A stretch of 64,000 nt of DNA. It comes from Monoplex corrugatus. Taxonomy: Eukaryota > Mollusca > Gastropoda > Littorinimorpha > Ranellidae. Of this stretch, positions 33,535 through 47,000 are shown piece by piece. Below the pieces are notes generated by a model that saw only the letters and a program-made list of their open reading frames with translations, did not search any database and was not told the origin of the DNA. The stretch spans positions 99,689,513 through 99,753,512 of the forward strand of contig CM060311.1 in the NCBI GenBank assembly GCA_030674185.1, given 5' to 3'. The first letter of the stretch is position 1. Every line of letters begins with the position of its first letter. The translations under genes and the position numbers were made by a program.

Positions 33535-35836
33535 AAGACCTGATTGGTACCTGTACAGACCTGATTGGTACCTGTACAGACATGATTGGTACCTGTACAG
33601 ACCTGATTGGTACCTGTACAGACCTGATTGGTACCTGTACAGACATGATTGGTACCTGTACAGACCTGATTGGTACCTGTACAGACATGATTGGTACCTG
33701 TACAGACCTGATTGGTACCTGTACAGACCTGATTGGTACCTGTACAGACATGATTGGTACCTGTACAGACCTGATTGGTACCTGTACAGACATGATTGGT
33801 ACCTGTACAGACCTGATTGGTACCTGTACAGACCTGATTGGTACCTGTACAGACCTGATTGGTACCTGTACAGACCTGATTGGTACCTGTACAGACCTGA
33901 TTGGTACCTGTACATACCTGATTGGTACCTGTACAGACATGATTGGTACCTGTACAGACCTGATTGGTACCTGTACAGACCTGATTGGTACCTGTACAGA
34001 CCTGATTGGTACCTGTACAGACCTGATTGGTACCTGTACAGACCTGATTGGTACCTGTACAGACCTGATTGGTACCTGTACAGACCTGATTGGTACCTGT
34101 ACAGACCTGATTGGTACCTGTACAGACCTGATTGGTACCTGTACAGACCTGATTGGTACCTGTACAGACCTGATTGGTACCTGTACAGACCTGATTGGTA
34201 CCTGTACAGACATGATTGGTACCTGTACAGACATGATTGGTACCTGTACAGACATGATTGGTACCTGTACAGACATGATTTGGTACCTGTACAGACATGA
34301 TTGGTACCTGTACATACCTGATTGGTACCTGTACAGACATGATTGGTACCTGTACATACCTGATTGGTACCTGTACAGACATGATTGGTACCTGTACAGA
34401 CATGATTGGTACCTGTACATACCTGATTGGTACCTGTACAGACATGATTGGTACCTGTACAGACATGATTGGTACCTGTACAGACCTGATTGGTACCTGT
34501 ACAGACCTGATTGGTACCTGTACAGACCTGATTGGACTGTAACCTATGGTACCGACAGACCTGATTGGTACCTGTACAGACCTGATTGGTACCTGTACAG
34601 ACTGTTGGTACCTGTACAGACATGATTTGTACCTGTACAGACATGATTGGTACCTGTACAGACATGATTGGTACCTGTACAGACATGATTTGTACCTGTA
34701 CAGACCTGATTGGTACCTGTACAGACATGATTTGTACCTGTACAGACCTGATTGGTACCTGTACAGACCTGATTGGTACCTGTACAGACATGATTTGTAC
34801 CTGTACAGACCTGATTGGTACCTGTACAGACATGATTTGTACCTGTACAGACATGATTTGTACCTGTACAGACATGATTTGTACCTGTACAGACCTGATT
34901 GGTACCTGTACAGACATGATTTGTACCTTTACAGACATGATTTGTACCTGTACAGACATGATTGGTACCTGTACAGACCTGATTGGTACCTGTACAGACA
35001 TGATTTGTACCTGTACAGACATTTGTACCTGTACATGACATGATTTGTACCTGTACAGACATGATTGGTACCTGTTACAGACCTGATTTGTACCTGTACA
35101 GACCTGATTGGTACCTGTACAGACATGATTTGTACCTGTACAGACATGATTTGGTACCTGTACAGACATGATTTGTACCTGTACAGACATGATTGGTACC
35201 TGTACAGACATGATTTGTACCTGTACAGACCTGATTGGTACCTGTACAGACATGATTTGTACCTGTACAGACATTTGTACCTGTACAGACATGATTTGTA
35301 CCTGTACAGACATGATTTGTACCTGTACAGACATTTGTACCTGTACAGACCTGATTGGTACCTGTACAGACATGATTTGTACCTGTACAGACCTGATTGG
35401 TACCTGTACAGACATGATTTGTACCTGTACAGACATGATTTGTACCTGTACAGACCTGATTTGTACCTGTACAGACATGATTTGTACCTGTACAGACATG
35501 ATTTGTACCTGTACAGACATTTGTACCTGTACAGACATGATTTGTACCTGTACAGATCTGATTTGCATCTGTACAGACATGATTTGTACCTGTACAGACA
35601 TGATTGGTACCTGTACAGACATTTGTACCTGTACAGACATGATTTGTACCTGTACAGACATGATTTGTACCTGTACATACCTGATTGGTACCTGTACATA
35701 CCTGATTGGTACCTGTACATACCTGATTGGTACCTGTACAGACCTGATTGGTACCTGTACAGACATGATTTGTACCTGTACAGACATGATTTGTACCTGT
35801 ACAGACATGATTTGTACCTGTACAGACATTTGTACC
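33535..35836. repeat. 2.3-kb array of 21-bp units, about 110 copies
   Basis: GACCTGATTGGTACCTGTACA with subtypes CATGATTGG, CATGATTTG, CATACCTGATTGG and a short form lacking TGAT. The left 1 kb is almost all GATTGGTACC units (KpnI sites); from about 34620 GATTTGTACC units are interspersed. Frames of up to 769 codons are repeat artefacts. Confidence 0.98.
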
Positions 35837-36236
35837 TAGGATACAACATGGACGTTATTGACATGTAGGATACAACATGGACGTTATTGACATGTAGGAT
35901 ACAACATGGACCTTATTCACATGTAGGATACAACATGGACGTTATTGACATGTAGGATACAACATGGACGTTATTGACATGTAGGATACAACATGGACGT
36001 TATTGACATGTAGGATACAACATGGACGTTATTGACATGTAGGATACAACATGGACGTTATTGACATGTAGGATACAACATGGACGTTATTGACATGTAG
36101 GATACAACATGGACGTTATTCACATGTAGGATACAACATGGACGTTATTGACATGTAGGATACAACATGGACGTTATTCACATGTAGGATACAACATGGA
36201 CGTTATTCACATGTAGGATACAACATGGACGTTATT
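35837..36236. repeat. 29-bp minisatellite, about 14 units
   Basis: ATGTAGGATACAACATGGAC plus GTTATTGAC; starts directly where the 21-bp array stops. Confidence 0.96.
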
Positions 36237-36397
36237 GGCCCCTTCCTTTAGTGGTGTACCGTGTAAACAAGATCAGCTTGTGTTTAACAGCGGGCAAAGA
36301 ACAAAGAATAGTTTTCAAGTTGCTCAGCATTTGTACCAGTTGTATCAACCCACACGGTGCATCATTCACGACCACATTCAGACAGCCCGAGTCAGAC

Positions 36398-36458
36398 TGA
36401 CGTCAGCCCTCATCTGAATACAGTGACGTCACATGCTCTTCATGACAGACTGACGTCA
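36398..36458. promoter_or_regulatory. Three perfect CRE sites
   Basis: TGACGTCA at 36398-36405, 36424-36431 and 36451-36458. This palindrome is the consensus for CREB/ATF dimers. Function not shown. Confidence 0.5.
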
Positions 36459-36523
36459 CACTTCTAAATAGAACTTACCCCGCACTTTTCTGTTTTTCTT
36501 AAACACATCAGTGTTCCTTTCAT

Positions 36524-36634
<111 letters not shown>

Positions 36635-36729
36635 CAGCGTTACTTTTCTCAATAGACTCACATCCCCTTGGAGTAGAATTACTTCACGCTTCAAGAACTA
36701 AACATAACATAACAACTTCTGAGCAGGTC

Positions 36730-37090
36730 GGCGTCCATCTGACTAGAATAGAAAGTATGATGTCACAATTCTTGAACACTCTGACGTCACGGCGTCCATC
36801 TGACTAGAATAGAAAGTATGATGTCACAATTCTTGAACACTCTGACGTCACGGCGTCCATCTGACTAGAATAGAAAGTATGATGTCACAATTCTTGAACA
36901 CTCTGACGTCACGGCGTCCATCTGACTAGAATAGAAAGTATGATGTCACAATTCTTGAACACTCTGACGTCACGGCGTCCATCTGACTAGAATAGAAAGT
37001 ATGATGTCACAATTCTTGAACACTCTGACGTCACGGCGTCCATCTGACTAGAATAGAAAGTATGATGTCACAATTCTTGAACACTGACGC
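36730..37090. repeat. 61-bp array with one CRE per unit
   Basis: Six units containing GTATGATGTCACAATTCTTG, AACACTCTGACGTCACGGCG and TCCATCTGACTAGAATAG. Perfect TGACGTCA at 36782, 36843, 36904, 36965 and 37026; the last unit has TGACGCTA. Confidence 0.95.
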
Positions 37091-37370
37091 TACGATCACA
37101 TGCTGAAACAGACGAGAGAGGACTATTTCGTTCTTAGGAGAACTTTGCCAGAAAATAACAAGTTGTTTAGCATCACTTATTCAGACTTAATGTATCGTGT
37201 GTTTTATGTGTCTACTAGACTGAACCAAAGTATTCCTAATGACTAACACGGGCAATTAAAGGCAAAACGGATTTAATCGAGGATTCATAATACAGTTCAT
37301 ATTTTCGTTACAAAATTTCCTACAAGATAAGTTTTACAAAAGTTTCTAAGCTAATCTTAGATTCATTGAG

Positions 37371-37446
37371 CTTTTCACTCCTTCACTTCATCCACATGCT
37401 TCTTGCAGAAAGCTGGTGCAAAGGGTGAGGGAATGAAAGGGTTAAA
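37371..37446. mobile_element. Degenerate TTAA MITE copy
   Basis: CTTTTCACTCCTTCACTTC, centre CTTCTTGCAGAAAGCTGG, reverse arm GGGTGAGGGAATGAAAGGGT then TAA. Only one palindrome, no downstream half-units. Confidence 0.65.
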
Positions 37447-37569
37447 TGATGTCAGAATGTGGATACTGTGTGACCAAACACATTTTCTGATTATACCACA
37501 ACTTCCCACTGATTATTTCTCTAGTTAGCGTTTGTGTTGCTTGTGATGCATGTTATGTTGCAGCGTGTG

Positions 37570-37731
<162 letters not shown>

Positions 37732-37739
37732 GTTTTGAA

Positions 37740-38879
37740 ATGGCTTGTCTGTCTCTGCTTAGATAATCTTTGTTCAATATGTGAGTATTCATTCTGTACA
37801 TTCTCTGAGTGTGTTTGCTGTGTGGTTTCACAATAGTGAAAATAAGTATTTGAATGTGATAAAAATCGGTGCAGTTGTACGCGAAAGAGAGAGGGAGTGA
37901 GAGAGAGAGAGAGAGAGGGGGGGGGGTGAGGATAATTATATTATTGACTTTTCATTTCCGCTTAAATACTACAAACATAAAGCACAGAATTGGAGTCACA
38001 ATATCAACAACTGTTTTGTGTTGGATGGCCCGTGTTTGAACACAGAGGGTCACAGGTTACAACTGTTTAATTCCTTATTGTGTCATCCAGTCTGATGGTT
38101 CTCCTGCTGCATGCTGCTGACCGACTGAACACGTCCATTTCACCTACAACCAAATTCAGGCAAAATAGTTCTGCAAGGTGCCAGGACTTGTATTTTCAAG
38201 GAAACAGTTTAAAAAGATTGCTATGTTTTCAAGGACATAGGTTTTTTTTCTTGTTCGTGATGGTCCAGTAAAAAGGTGAAATGTTGATATTGCTTGACCA
38301 TCTTGTTTTAATGCTATTTTTTTGTGTGTGTCAGCAGCACTGATGTTCATTGTGAATGAAAACTAGTCATAGACAGTGAAAGTGTATCTTGTCCCTCTGT
38401 TGTATTGATTTAGTCCACTGATTTAAATAATCGTCAATTTTTATTTTATTTATTTCATTTTGGGTAGACTGGTCAGCCTCACCAATACTTGTATTTTATT
38501 AAGATTATAGAAACAACACAGATATAAGAACGTCCTCAAGAGAAGCTTTTATTCCTTTGTCCACATTTTGTAGCAGTAAAATATCTGCTTAAAAGGTCAC
38601 CAGTCTTGCTGTTTACAATATTCATACGCTGCCTTTCCTCAAAAAGTAGAAAGTGACACAGTCAAAGAACATTTGGAAATATGGTGTCTGTTTACAGATG
38701 CATATTATGAACTTTTGTTGAGCTGCACTGCGATGGCCATGTCACAAGAATAACAAGTATTCTTAAAGTATGAAAATAACCAAAAATAACAGACCTTTGA
38801 ATGGGCTGACTCCAAAAGCAATTTTGGTTACAGTTGTCAGTTTGCACGAGAAAGCATCTGTGGACAAGGAAGATGATAG
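37740..38879. other. Unique non-coding sequence
   Basis: GA-rich stretch and G9 run at 37885-37927; otherwise nothing recognised. May be distal 3' UTR of the NHS-like gene. Confidence 0.35.
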
Positions 38880-39320
38880 ATTTGTTAGATTTTCCCTGTG
38901 TGTCAGTGTCAGTGTTAGATTTTCCCTGTGTGTCAGTGTCAGTGTTAGATTTTCCCTGTGTGTCAGTGTCAGTGTTAGATTTTCCCTGTGTGTCAGTGTT
39001 AGATTTTCCCTGTGTGTCAGTGTCAGTGTTAGATTTTCCCTGTGTGTCAGTGTCAGTGTTAGATTTTCCCTGTGTGTCAGTGTTAGATTTTCCCTGTGTG
39101 TCAGTGTCAGTGTTAGATTTTCCTGTGTGTCAGTGTTAGATTTTCCCTGTGTGTCAGTGTCAGTGTTAGATTTTCCCTGTGTGTCAGTGTCAGTGTTAGA
39201 TTTTCCCTGTGTGTCAGTGTCAGTGTGTTAGATTTTCCCTGTGTGTCAGTGTTAGATTTTCCTGTGTGTCAGTGTCAGTGTGTTAGATTTTCCCTGTGTG
39301 TCAGTGTCAGTGTGTTAGTT
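38880..39320. repeat. 30-bp minisatellite, about 16 units
   Basis: TTAGATTTTCCCTGTGTGTC plus AGTGTCAGTG; some units lack one GTCAGT (24 bp). Confidence 0.95.
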
Positions 39321-40440
39321 TGATCACAATATCACTTTACACTGTTTCGAGAAATGCTATTCAGTGTTTTGTTTGTTTATGCGTTATCTTTGCTATTACA
39401 GTAATGCTGAAGTCAGACGTGTTTTTAATTATATGTTAATACTGTGACACTGGACGATCACAAGATGATGCAGAAAGTCAGTGATGTGTTCAGGTCTTTG
39501 CATGTTGTTTTACACCGTCAGGTGTGAATTATGGAGATTTCAGGTAACAAGTGTATGCAGTTGGTTTTATTCAAGTGTGTTCGCGTGCACAACTGACAGG
39601 TTTTGTTGTTACAGATGTAGATCTTGAAGTAGGCTACATGTAGACTTTTTTTGAACAGGTCATAGGACTATTCCCTGCGCTAGTCATGTTCGTCATTTAT
39701 CCACCATCATATTTTATGTCATCATATTCAGTTTACCATCAAACCGTTTTACATTTTAAGTTCGTCATTTGTGTGGCTGGAGGAATCGAAATGAAACGTC
39801 ACGACAGGAAGTAGTTGTCACACTTTAACTGTAATTTAACCTTAAATGTTTAAAAAAAAATCTTTCACACCCTCTTGATTTTTATAAAGCAATTGTACAG
39901 CACGTCTTACACTTTTAACTGGCGGTATTCCATATTTTGTTTCAGTTTGGAAATGATTCATAACTGAGGGAATTGAAGTGATTGTGTGATACGTAGCATA
40001 GAAAATAAATGTGTAATGTATGTATAGTATAGAGAATAACTCGGTGTCCTGAGGAGAGATATGACAACAAATTTTGACTGAAATACAAAAAAGTAGTTGT
40101 ATAACTTTTGCAGTGCCATACTGATAGTTCAGTATTTATTTTGCAAGCAACTTTCTTTTTTCACCAGACGTTTGACAGCAAGGCAAAGGTGTAAAATACT
40201 TCAGTTTAAAGTAAAACAACATACTGGAAGATCATTTTACATTAGAAGCTGAATTTCAATCTGATTCATATTTGTCCATTTTGTAGAGAATATTTTGCTT
40301 TTGGGTCTGCCTTGACTCCATACTACAATTGTTTATAAATGTGATTCTGTTTAATCCAGGAAAAAATGAAAGAAATACTGTTTATATGATTGTGTGTGGA
40401 AGTATATTTTTGTGAATAAATAGTTGAATAGTTTGTGGAT
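39321..40440 (+). other. Unique AT-rich sequence ending with AATAAA
   Basis: No exon. AATAAA at 40415-40420 is a candidate distal polyadenylation signal for the plus-strand gene, just before a microsatellite and about 470 bp from a minus-strand counterpart. Confidence 0.3.
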
Positions 40441-40442
40441 AA

Positions 40443-40812
40443 TGCTGTGTGTGTGTGTTTATGTGTGTGTGTTACGCATGCACACATGCATGTATGCGTG
40501 TGTGTGTGCATTCTATGCTTGCATGTGTGTGTGTGTACGTGTACATGTGTGTGTGTATGTGTACATGTGTGTGTGTACGTATACATGTGTATGTGTACAT
40601 GTGTGTGTGTACGTGTACATGTGTGTGTGTGTGTGTACGTGTACATGTGTGTGTACGTGTACATGTGTGTGTGTACGTGTACATGTGTGTGTGTGTGTAC
40701 GTATACATGTGTGTATGTGTACGTGTGTGTGTACGTATACATGTGTGTATGTGTACATGTGTGTGTGTATGTGTACATGTGTGTGTGTGTGTACATGTAC
40801 ATGTGTGAATAC
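40443..40812. repeat. TG/TACG compound microsatellite
   Basis: GTGTGTGTACGTGTACATGT-type alternating purine-pyrimidine over 370 bp, between the two candidate gene ends. Confidence 0.96.
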
Positions 40813-40893
40813 ATACACATATAACAGCATGTTCCCAGTTTTCCATCAACAGTACAAAGAACAGACATCAAGACTTGATAAAAATACAGAAAT

Positions 40894-40899
40894 TTTATT
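40894..40899 (-). promoter_or_regulatory. Candidate polyadenylation signal for MBTPS2
   Basis: TTTATT on the plus strand, AATAAA on the minus strand. It is the first clear one I noticed downstream of the MBTPS2 stop (about 8 kb); weak evidence. Confidence 0.2.
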
Positions 40900-40959
40900 G
40901 CGAAGTAGCCCTGAAATATGGTGGTCCCGAATATAAACTGATAAGCAGTTATGGATATT

Positions 40960-41046
40960 CACACACACACACACTGATGGACGACTGCTTTCATCCTGAA
41001 TACACAGAAAATAATGACAAAACACATCTTCCTTCTCTCCACACAC

Positions 41047-41100
<54 letters not shown>

Positions 41101-41110
41101 ACACATACAC
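40960..41110. repeat. CA microsatellites
   Basis: Short (AC)n at 40960-40975 and a longer one at 41041-41110. Confidence 0.93.
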
Positions 41111-41399
41111 ATGTCATCTGATCGTGCTAACTACAGACACTCTCTGTCTCTCTAAAAGAACAAAAATATGGAAGAACACAATGACTTGAGCCTGGAAGAA
41201 AACAACTGGAACTAATGACGTGTTGTAGAAATCAGTGAATCATATTTTACAACAATGGCATAACTACATGACAAACACTGTTACATATTCCTTCTGCATG
41301 AAGAACACAATGAAAATGACAGTGAAATAGATACCAGGTCAACTCGCATTGAATGCTTGCAATAAAAAAAATCTACAAATTATTACCACTCTTTCGTGC

Positions 41400-41430
41400 C
41401 TTTCAGGTCAAGCAAGAAGCATATAACCCT

Positions 41431-41462
<32 letters not shown>

Positions 41463-41630
41463 ATACACACACACTATAATCACTCTTTTTGTGCCTTTTA
41501 GATCAGTTGGAAGTGCACACACACACACGCATGCACGCACACACACAAATATAATCACTCTTTTGTGCCTTTCAGATCGATTGAGAAGTGCACACACACA
41601 CATACACACACACAGACACACACACAAAGT
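41400..41630. repeat. CA tracts in three related units
   Basis: ATAATCACTCTTTTTGTGCC then TTT(C/T)AGATC then (AC)n, repeated about three times at 70-90 bp. Confidence 0.85.
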
Positions 41631-41654
41631 TCCTATAAACGTAGGGTGTAAAAC

Positions 41655-42003
41655 ATACCTTGACTATAATTTCATCTCATTTCATTTGTAATAGTGTTCA
41701 ATTTTTTTTCTATATACCTTGACTATAATTTCATCTCATTTCATTTGTAATAGTGTTCAATTTTTTTTCTATATACCTTGACTATAATTTCATCTCGTTT
41801 CATTTGTAATAGTGTTCAATTTTTTTCTATCTACCTTGACTATAATTTCATCTCGTTTCATTTGTAATAGTGTTCAATTTTTTTTCTATCTACCTTGACT
41901 ATAATTTCATCTCGTTTCATTTGTAATAGTGTTCAATTTTTTTCTATATACCTTGACTATAATTTCATCTCGTTTCATTTGTAATAGTGTTCAATTGTTT
42001 TCT
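41655..42003. repeat. 60-bp minisatellite, 6 units
   Basis: Units contain ACCTTGACTATAATTTCATC, TCATTTGTAATAGTGTTCAA and a T7-8 run. Confidence 0.96.
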
Positions 42004-42177
42004 ATCTTCACAGTGTACTATTTGCAAGTAGTAAAAACGATTTTCCACTAAACACTCAGAACACAACCTTGGGTTGGGGGGTAAGCTACAAGTGGAGAAG
42101 GAAGAACAAATCTCAATTTTGTTTTCTAAGTAGATTTGAGATGAGTATACTATTTCATTTTGAGATGACATTTCTTT

Positions 42178-42210
42178 CTCCCCCCCCCCCCCCCAACCCC
42201 CCCAAAGAAC
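42178..42210. repeat. C-homopolymer run
   Basis: C14 then AACCCCCCC; a likely trouble spot for sequencing. Confidence 0.9.
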
Positions 42211-42611
42211 AAATATGAAAGCAACCACAGAGATTCTCACATACAGACACACACACACACAGACACACCACTAAATCACCAAACAACTAAAAACATTCTG
42301 TTTTCACAAATGAAACATCATCCACAGATTTCAATCAATACAACAGTCATATTCAAAGATCATGAATGCACTAAAACAAACAACAATCGATTTCAGGAAG
42401 GTAAAGATTTGCTGGAGTCACATCAGTCTTACAGCATGTGTCATGATCCAAGTGATGGCCCAAACCCACAGAGCCAAACACAGAAGCGTGCACGTGTTTT
42501 ATCTCAAGTCATTATGAAGTCTTGGACTTGACACTGTACACGGTCCAACAAGAAACTTCAAACAGTAGCAATGAGTATGTCAACAGGAGCAAATTTACAG
42601 TAGTTTTCTTT

Positions 42612-42885
42612 TCTTCCACATGAAATACATCATCATCATGTGTCCTGCTGCATGGCGTTGGTGATCACGGCTCTCCACACCAGTCTATCCCTTGTCACTG
42701 CAAGTACATCTCCCACCCTCTCTGTCCTCAATCACTCTGCAAGTCTGTCCAGTATTTTCTCCCTGGGTCTACCTGGTGCGTTCTTTCCCTCCAGCTTTCC
42801 TGTTGTCACCAGGTGCTCTAATTTCTCTTGCCTCATAAAATGTCATAAATGTTGTCTTTTCCTATCATGCAATACAACAGATAGA
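42612..42885 (-). mobile_element. LINE 3' end with C-terminal reverse-transcriptase-ORF codons
   Basis: Minus-strand translation gives MRQEKLEHLVTTGKLEG, then NAPGRPREKILDRLAE, a stop, then VLAVTRDRLVWRAVITNAM and stop, followed by an (ATG)n tail. This is the conserved end of a non-LTR retrotransposon ORF2 (HVMR.EKLEHLVTTGK...GR.R.K.LD.L). 5'-truncated and carrying at least one internal stop. Clade not assigned. Confidence 0.82.
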
Positions 42886-42989
42886 TAAATTATTTATAAT
42901 CTTTGTCATGCCATCTTATTCATTTGTGACTCTCAACAAGGTACAATCTGCATAGAACACAAGTATTCTGAAACCTGGCAATGAATGTT

Positions 42990-44560
42990 GTGCAGTGTGT
43001 AAGACTAACACTGTTACCTGAAAGATGTGCTTTCAATGTGTAAGACTAACAGTGTTACCTGAAAGATGTTTTCAATGTGTAAACTAACACTGTTACCTGA
43101 AAGATGTGCTTTCAATGTTAAGACTAACAGTGTTACCTGAAAGATGTGCTTTCAATGTGTAAGACTAACACTGTTACCTGAAAGATGTGTTTCAATGTGT
43201 AAGACTAACATGTTACCTGAAAGATGTGTTTCAATGTGTAAACTAACACTGTTACCGAAAGATGTGTTTTCAATGTGTAAAACTAACATGTTACCAGAAA
43301 GATGTGTTTTCAATGTGTAAACTAACACTGTTACCTGAAAGATGTGTTTCAATGTGTAAAACTAACACTGTTACCTGAAAGATGTGTTTTCAATGTGTAA
43401 GACTAACAGTGTTACCTGAAAGATGTGTTTCAATGTGTAAGACTAACATGTTACCTGAAAGATGTGTTTTCAATGTTAAGACTAACAGTGTTACCTGAAA
43501 GATGTGTTTTCAATGTGTAAGACTAACAGTGTTACCTGAAAGATGTGCTTTCAATGTGTAAAACTAACATGTTACCTGAAAGATGTGTTTTCAATGTTAA
43601 GACTAACAGTGTTACCTGAAAGATGTGTTTTCAATGTGTAAACTAACACTGTTACCTGAAAGATGTGCTTTTCAATGTGTAAGACTAACAGTGTTACCTG
43701 AAAGATGTGTTTTCAATGTTAAGACTAACAGTGTTACCTGAAAGATGTGCTTTCAATGTGTAAGACTAACACTGTTACCTGAAAGATGTGTTTTCAATGT
43801 GTAAGACTAACAGTGTTACCTGAAAGATGTGTTTCAATGTGTAAAACTAACACTGTTACCTGAAAGATGTGTTCAATGTGTAAGACTAACACTGTTACCT
43901 GAAAGATGTGCTTTCAATGTGTAAAACTAACAGTGTTACCTGAAAGATGTGTTTCAATGTGTAAGACTAACACTGTTACCTGAAAGATGTGCTTTCAATG
44001 TGTAAGACTAACACTGTTACCTGAAAGATGTGCCTTCATTGTGTAAGACTAACATGTTACCTGAAAGATGTGCTTTCAATGTGTAAGACTAACAGTGTTA
44101 CCTGAAAGATGTGCATTTCAATGTGTAAGACTAACAGTGTTACCTGAAAGATGTGCTTTCAATGTGTAACACATGTACCTGAAAGATGTGCTTTCAATGT
44201 TAAGACAACACTGTACGAAGATGTGCTTTCAATGTGTAAGACAACACTGTTACCTGAAAGATGTGCTTTCAATGTGTAAAACTAAAGTGTTACCTGAAAG
44301 ATGTGCTTTCAATGTGTAAAACTAACAGTGTTACCTGAAAGATGTGCTTTCAATGTGTAAACTAACAGTGTTACCTGAAAGATGTGCTTTCAATGTGTAA
44401 GACTAACATGTTACCTGAAAGATGTGCTTTCAATGTGTAAAACTAACACTGTTACCTGAAAGATGTGCTTTCAATGTGTAAGACTAACAGTGTTACCTGA
44501 AAGATGTGTTTTCAATGTGTAAGACTAACACTGTTACCTGAAAGATGTGCTTTCAATTCA
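42990..44560. repeat. 41-bp minisatellite, about 38 units
   Basis: GTGTAAGACTAACACTGTTA and CCTGAAAGATGTGCTTTCAA, with many one-base variants (CAGTG/CACTG/CATG, TTTC/TTTTC). Confidence 0.96.
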
Positions 44561-44846
44561 TCCTCAAGATGTCATGACTGTGCTCAAGATGATCAAGAAT
44601 AAACATTTCAAGTGATCTTTTAGAACCCCCCAAGAGCTGTTTCTGTGGCATTTGCAATGTCTTTTAACACACTCTAAAATCCTGTCTCTATATTATGGTC
44701 TTCTCAACAAGATGGCACACTCAGAAGCAAAACCATCTAAAATTCTATGTATCAAAAAACTTAACAAAATCATGAGAAAAAAGGCACTTTGACATATTTC
44801 ACTATAACCTGGCCTTCCAACAACCTGAAATAATCTCGCACGGAGA

Positions 44847-44878
<32 letters not shown>

Positions 44879-45022
44879 TGTATACATTATACACCAACAA
44901 AATCTAAACAAAACAAACAAAAAAAGCTGATGTCACCAAAACATGAACACAAAGCTCAATGAAGCATGCAATAGACAATAGTAGCATTGTAGCTGTGTAT
45001 CCATCATTTCAAACTTCAATTT
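44561..45022. other. Unique sequence with a short CA run
   Basis: No exon recognised; (AC)n at 44846-44872. Presumed 3' flank or UTR of MBTPS2. Confidence 0.35.
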
Positions 45023-45024
45023 TT

Positions 45025-45620
45025 CACCAACAGTAACTGTTCTTGTGGTGTGCAAGGACCCAGAACAATGTTATACACACCTACAGTAACTGTTCTTGTG
45101 GTGTGCAAGGACCCAGAACAATGTTATACACACCCACAGTAACTGTTCTTGTGGTGTGCAAGACCCAGAACAATGTTATACACACCTACAGTAACTGTTC
45201 TTGTGGTGCGCAAGCACCCAGAACAATGTTTAACATCTATAGTAACTGTTTTTGTGGTGCGCAAGGACCCAGAACAATGTTTATACACCTATAGTAACTG
45301 TTTTTGTGGTGCGCAAGGACCCAGAACAATGTTATACACACCTACAGTAACTGTTCTTGTGATGCGCAAGGACCCAGAACAATGTTATACACACCTACAG
45401 TAACTGTTCTTGTGGTGCGCAAGGACCCAGAACAATGTTATACACACCTACAGTAACTGTTCTTGTGGTGCGCAAGGCACCCAGAACAATGTTATACACC
45501 TACAGTAACTGTTCTTGTGGTGCGCAAGCACCCAGAACAATGTTATACACACCTACAGTAACTGTTTTTGTGGTGCGCAAGGACCCAGAACAATGTTATA
45601 CACTCTACAGTAATGTTCTA
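45025..45620. repeat. 53-bp minisatellite, 11 units
   Basis: Units contain CTACAGTAACTGTTCTTGTG, GTGCGCAAGGACCCAGAACA and ATGTTATACACAC. Confidence 0.95.
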
Positions 45621-45939
45621 TGTTAAACCAGATACATTTATACAACTACAAAGTGATACAGGGGCCAAAATGAATATGTATACAACCCTACAAACACGTC
45701 CTTTGTGAGTGCGCAAACAGAAATGAAGATCTAACCTACAGACTGTTTTTGAGTGGTGTCACAAGGCCCAACATTAACACTCTTCAGAATTGTCAACAAA
45801 CATGTTAAACATGCTACAAACGTGAAACAGCCACAAAGAATTGAAACAAGTACCAAGACAAAACAGTCTGTAGACAAGCTACAGACAAAAAATGAAGATC
45901 TGAATACAGCTTATCGGAACGTGAACAATGCCCTAAACA

Positions 45940-46720
45940 TCAGAGACGTGAAACAGCTACAGAGACGTGAAACAGCTACAGAGATGTGAAACAGCTACAA
46001 GAGCGTGAAACAGCTACAGAGCGTGAAACAGCTACAGAGATAACGTCGATGAAACAGCTACAGAGACATGAAACAGCTACAGAGACGTGAAACAGCTACA
46101 GAGACGTGAAACAGCTAACATGAGACAGTGAAACAGCTACAGAGATGTGAAACAGCTACAGAGACGTGAACAGCTACAGAGACGTGAAACAGCTACAGAG
46201 ACGTGGAAACAGCTACAGAGACATGAAACAGCTACAGAGATGTGAAACAGCTACAGAGACTGAAACAGCTACAGAGACGTGAAACAGCTACAGAGAGTGA
46301 AACAGCTACAGAGACATGAAACAGCTACAGAGAGTGAAACAGCTACAGAGACGTGAAACAGCTACAGAGAACGTGTGAAAACAGCTACAGAGATGTAAAC
46401 AGCTACAGAGAGTGAAACAGCTACAGAGACGTGAAACAGCTACAGAGACGTGAAACAGCTACAGAGATGAAACAGCTACAGAGGACGTGAAACAGCTACA
46501 GAGAGTGAAACAGCTACAGAGACATGAAACAGCTACAGACATGAAAACAGTACAGACGTGAAACAAGCTACAACATGAAACAGCTACAAGACAAACATGT
46601 GAAACAGCTACACACGTGAAATAGCTAAAAACACATAAAAGTGCTACAAACATGTTGAAACAGCTACAGACTAAAACACACATCAATATAATCAGTTTCA
46701 TTACAACACAGTCTGTCACA
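45940..46720. repeat. 19-bp minisatellite, about 37 units
   Basis: GAAACAGCTACAGAGACGT, degenerating at both ends; the region upstream (45795-45940) has diverged units. Heavy indel noise. Confidence 0.94.
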
Positions 46721-46799
46721 GAAGTTAACAGCGTGTCATGACAAGTGAAGACAGCGTGTCATGACAAGTGAAGACAGCATGTCATGACAAGTGATGACA

Positions 46800-47000
46800 T
46801 CTTAACCCTTTGACTCCCACACCATGACCACCAGCATCCTGTACCGTCAACCATGCTAGCAAAGCAAAAACTTAACCCTTTGACTCCCCCATCCTTTCCA
46901 CCAGTTTCCTGAAGGCAGCCGGTTGAAAGAGTTAGGGAGTCAAAGGCTTTAGTTAACCTTTTGCAGTTAGTGGATAGGGTGCAGGAATCAAAGGGTTAAA
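46800..47000. mobile_element. TTAA palindromic MITE copy
   Basis: CTTAACCCTTTGACTCCC at the left, a second TTAACCCTTTGACTCCC arm at about 46870, centre AGTTTCCTGAAGGCAGCC, reverse arms ending AATCAAAGGGTTAA at 46999. Confidence 0.8.

Noticed and set aside
33462..35868. Frames up to 769 codons (GTNQVCT / YRYQSGL / VPIRSVQ repeats)
   Set aside because: 21-bp array read in three frames; no signal peptide, no unique sequence, no conserved domain.
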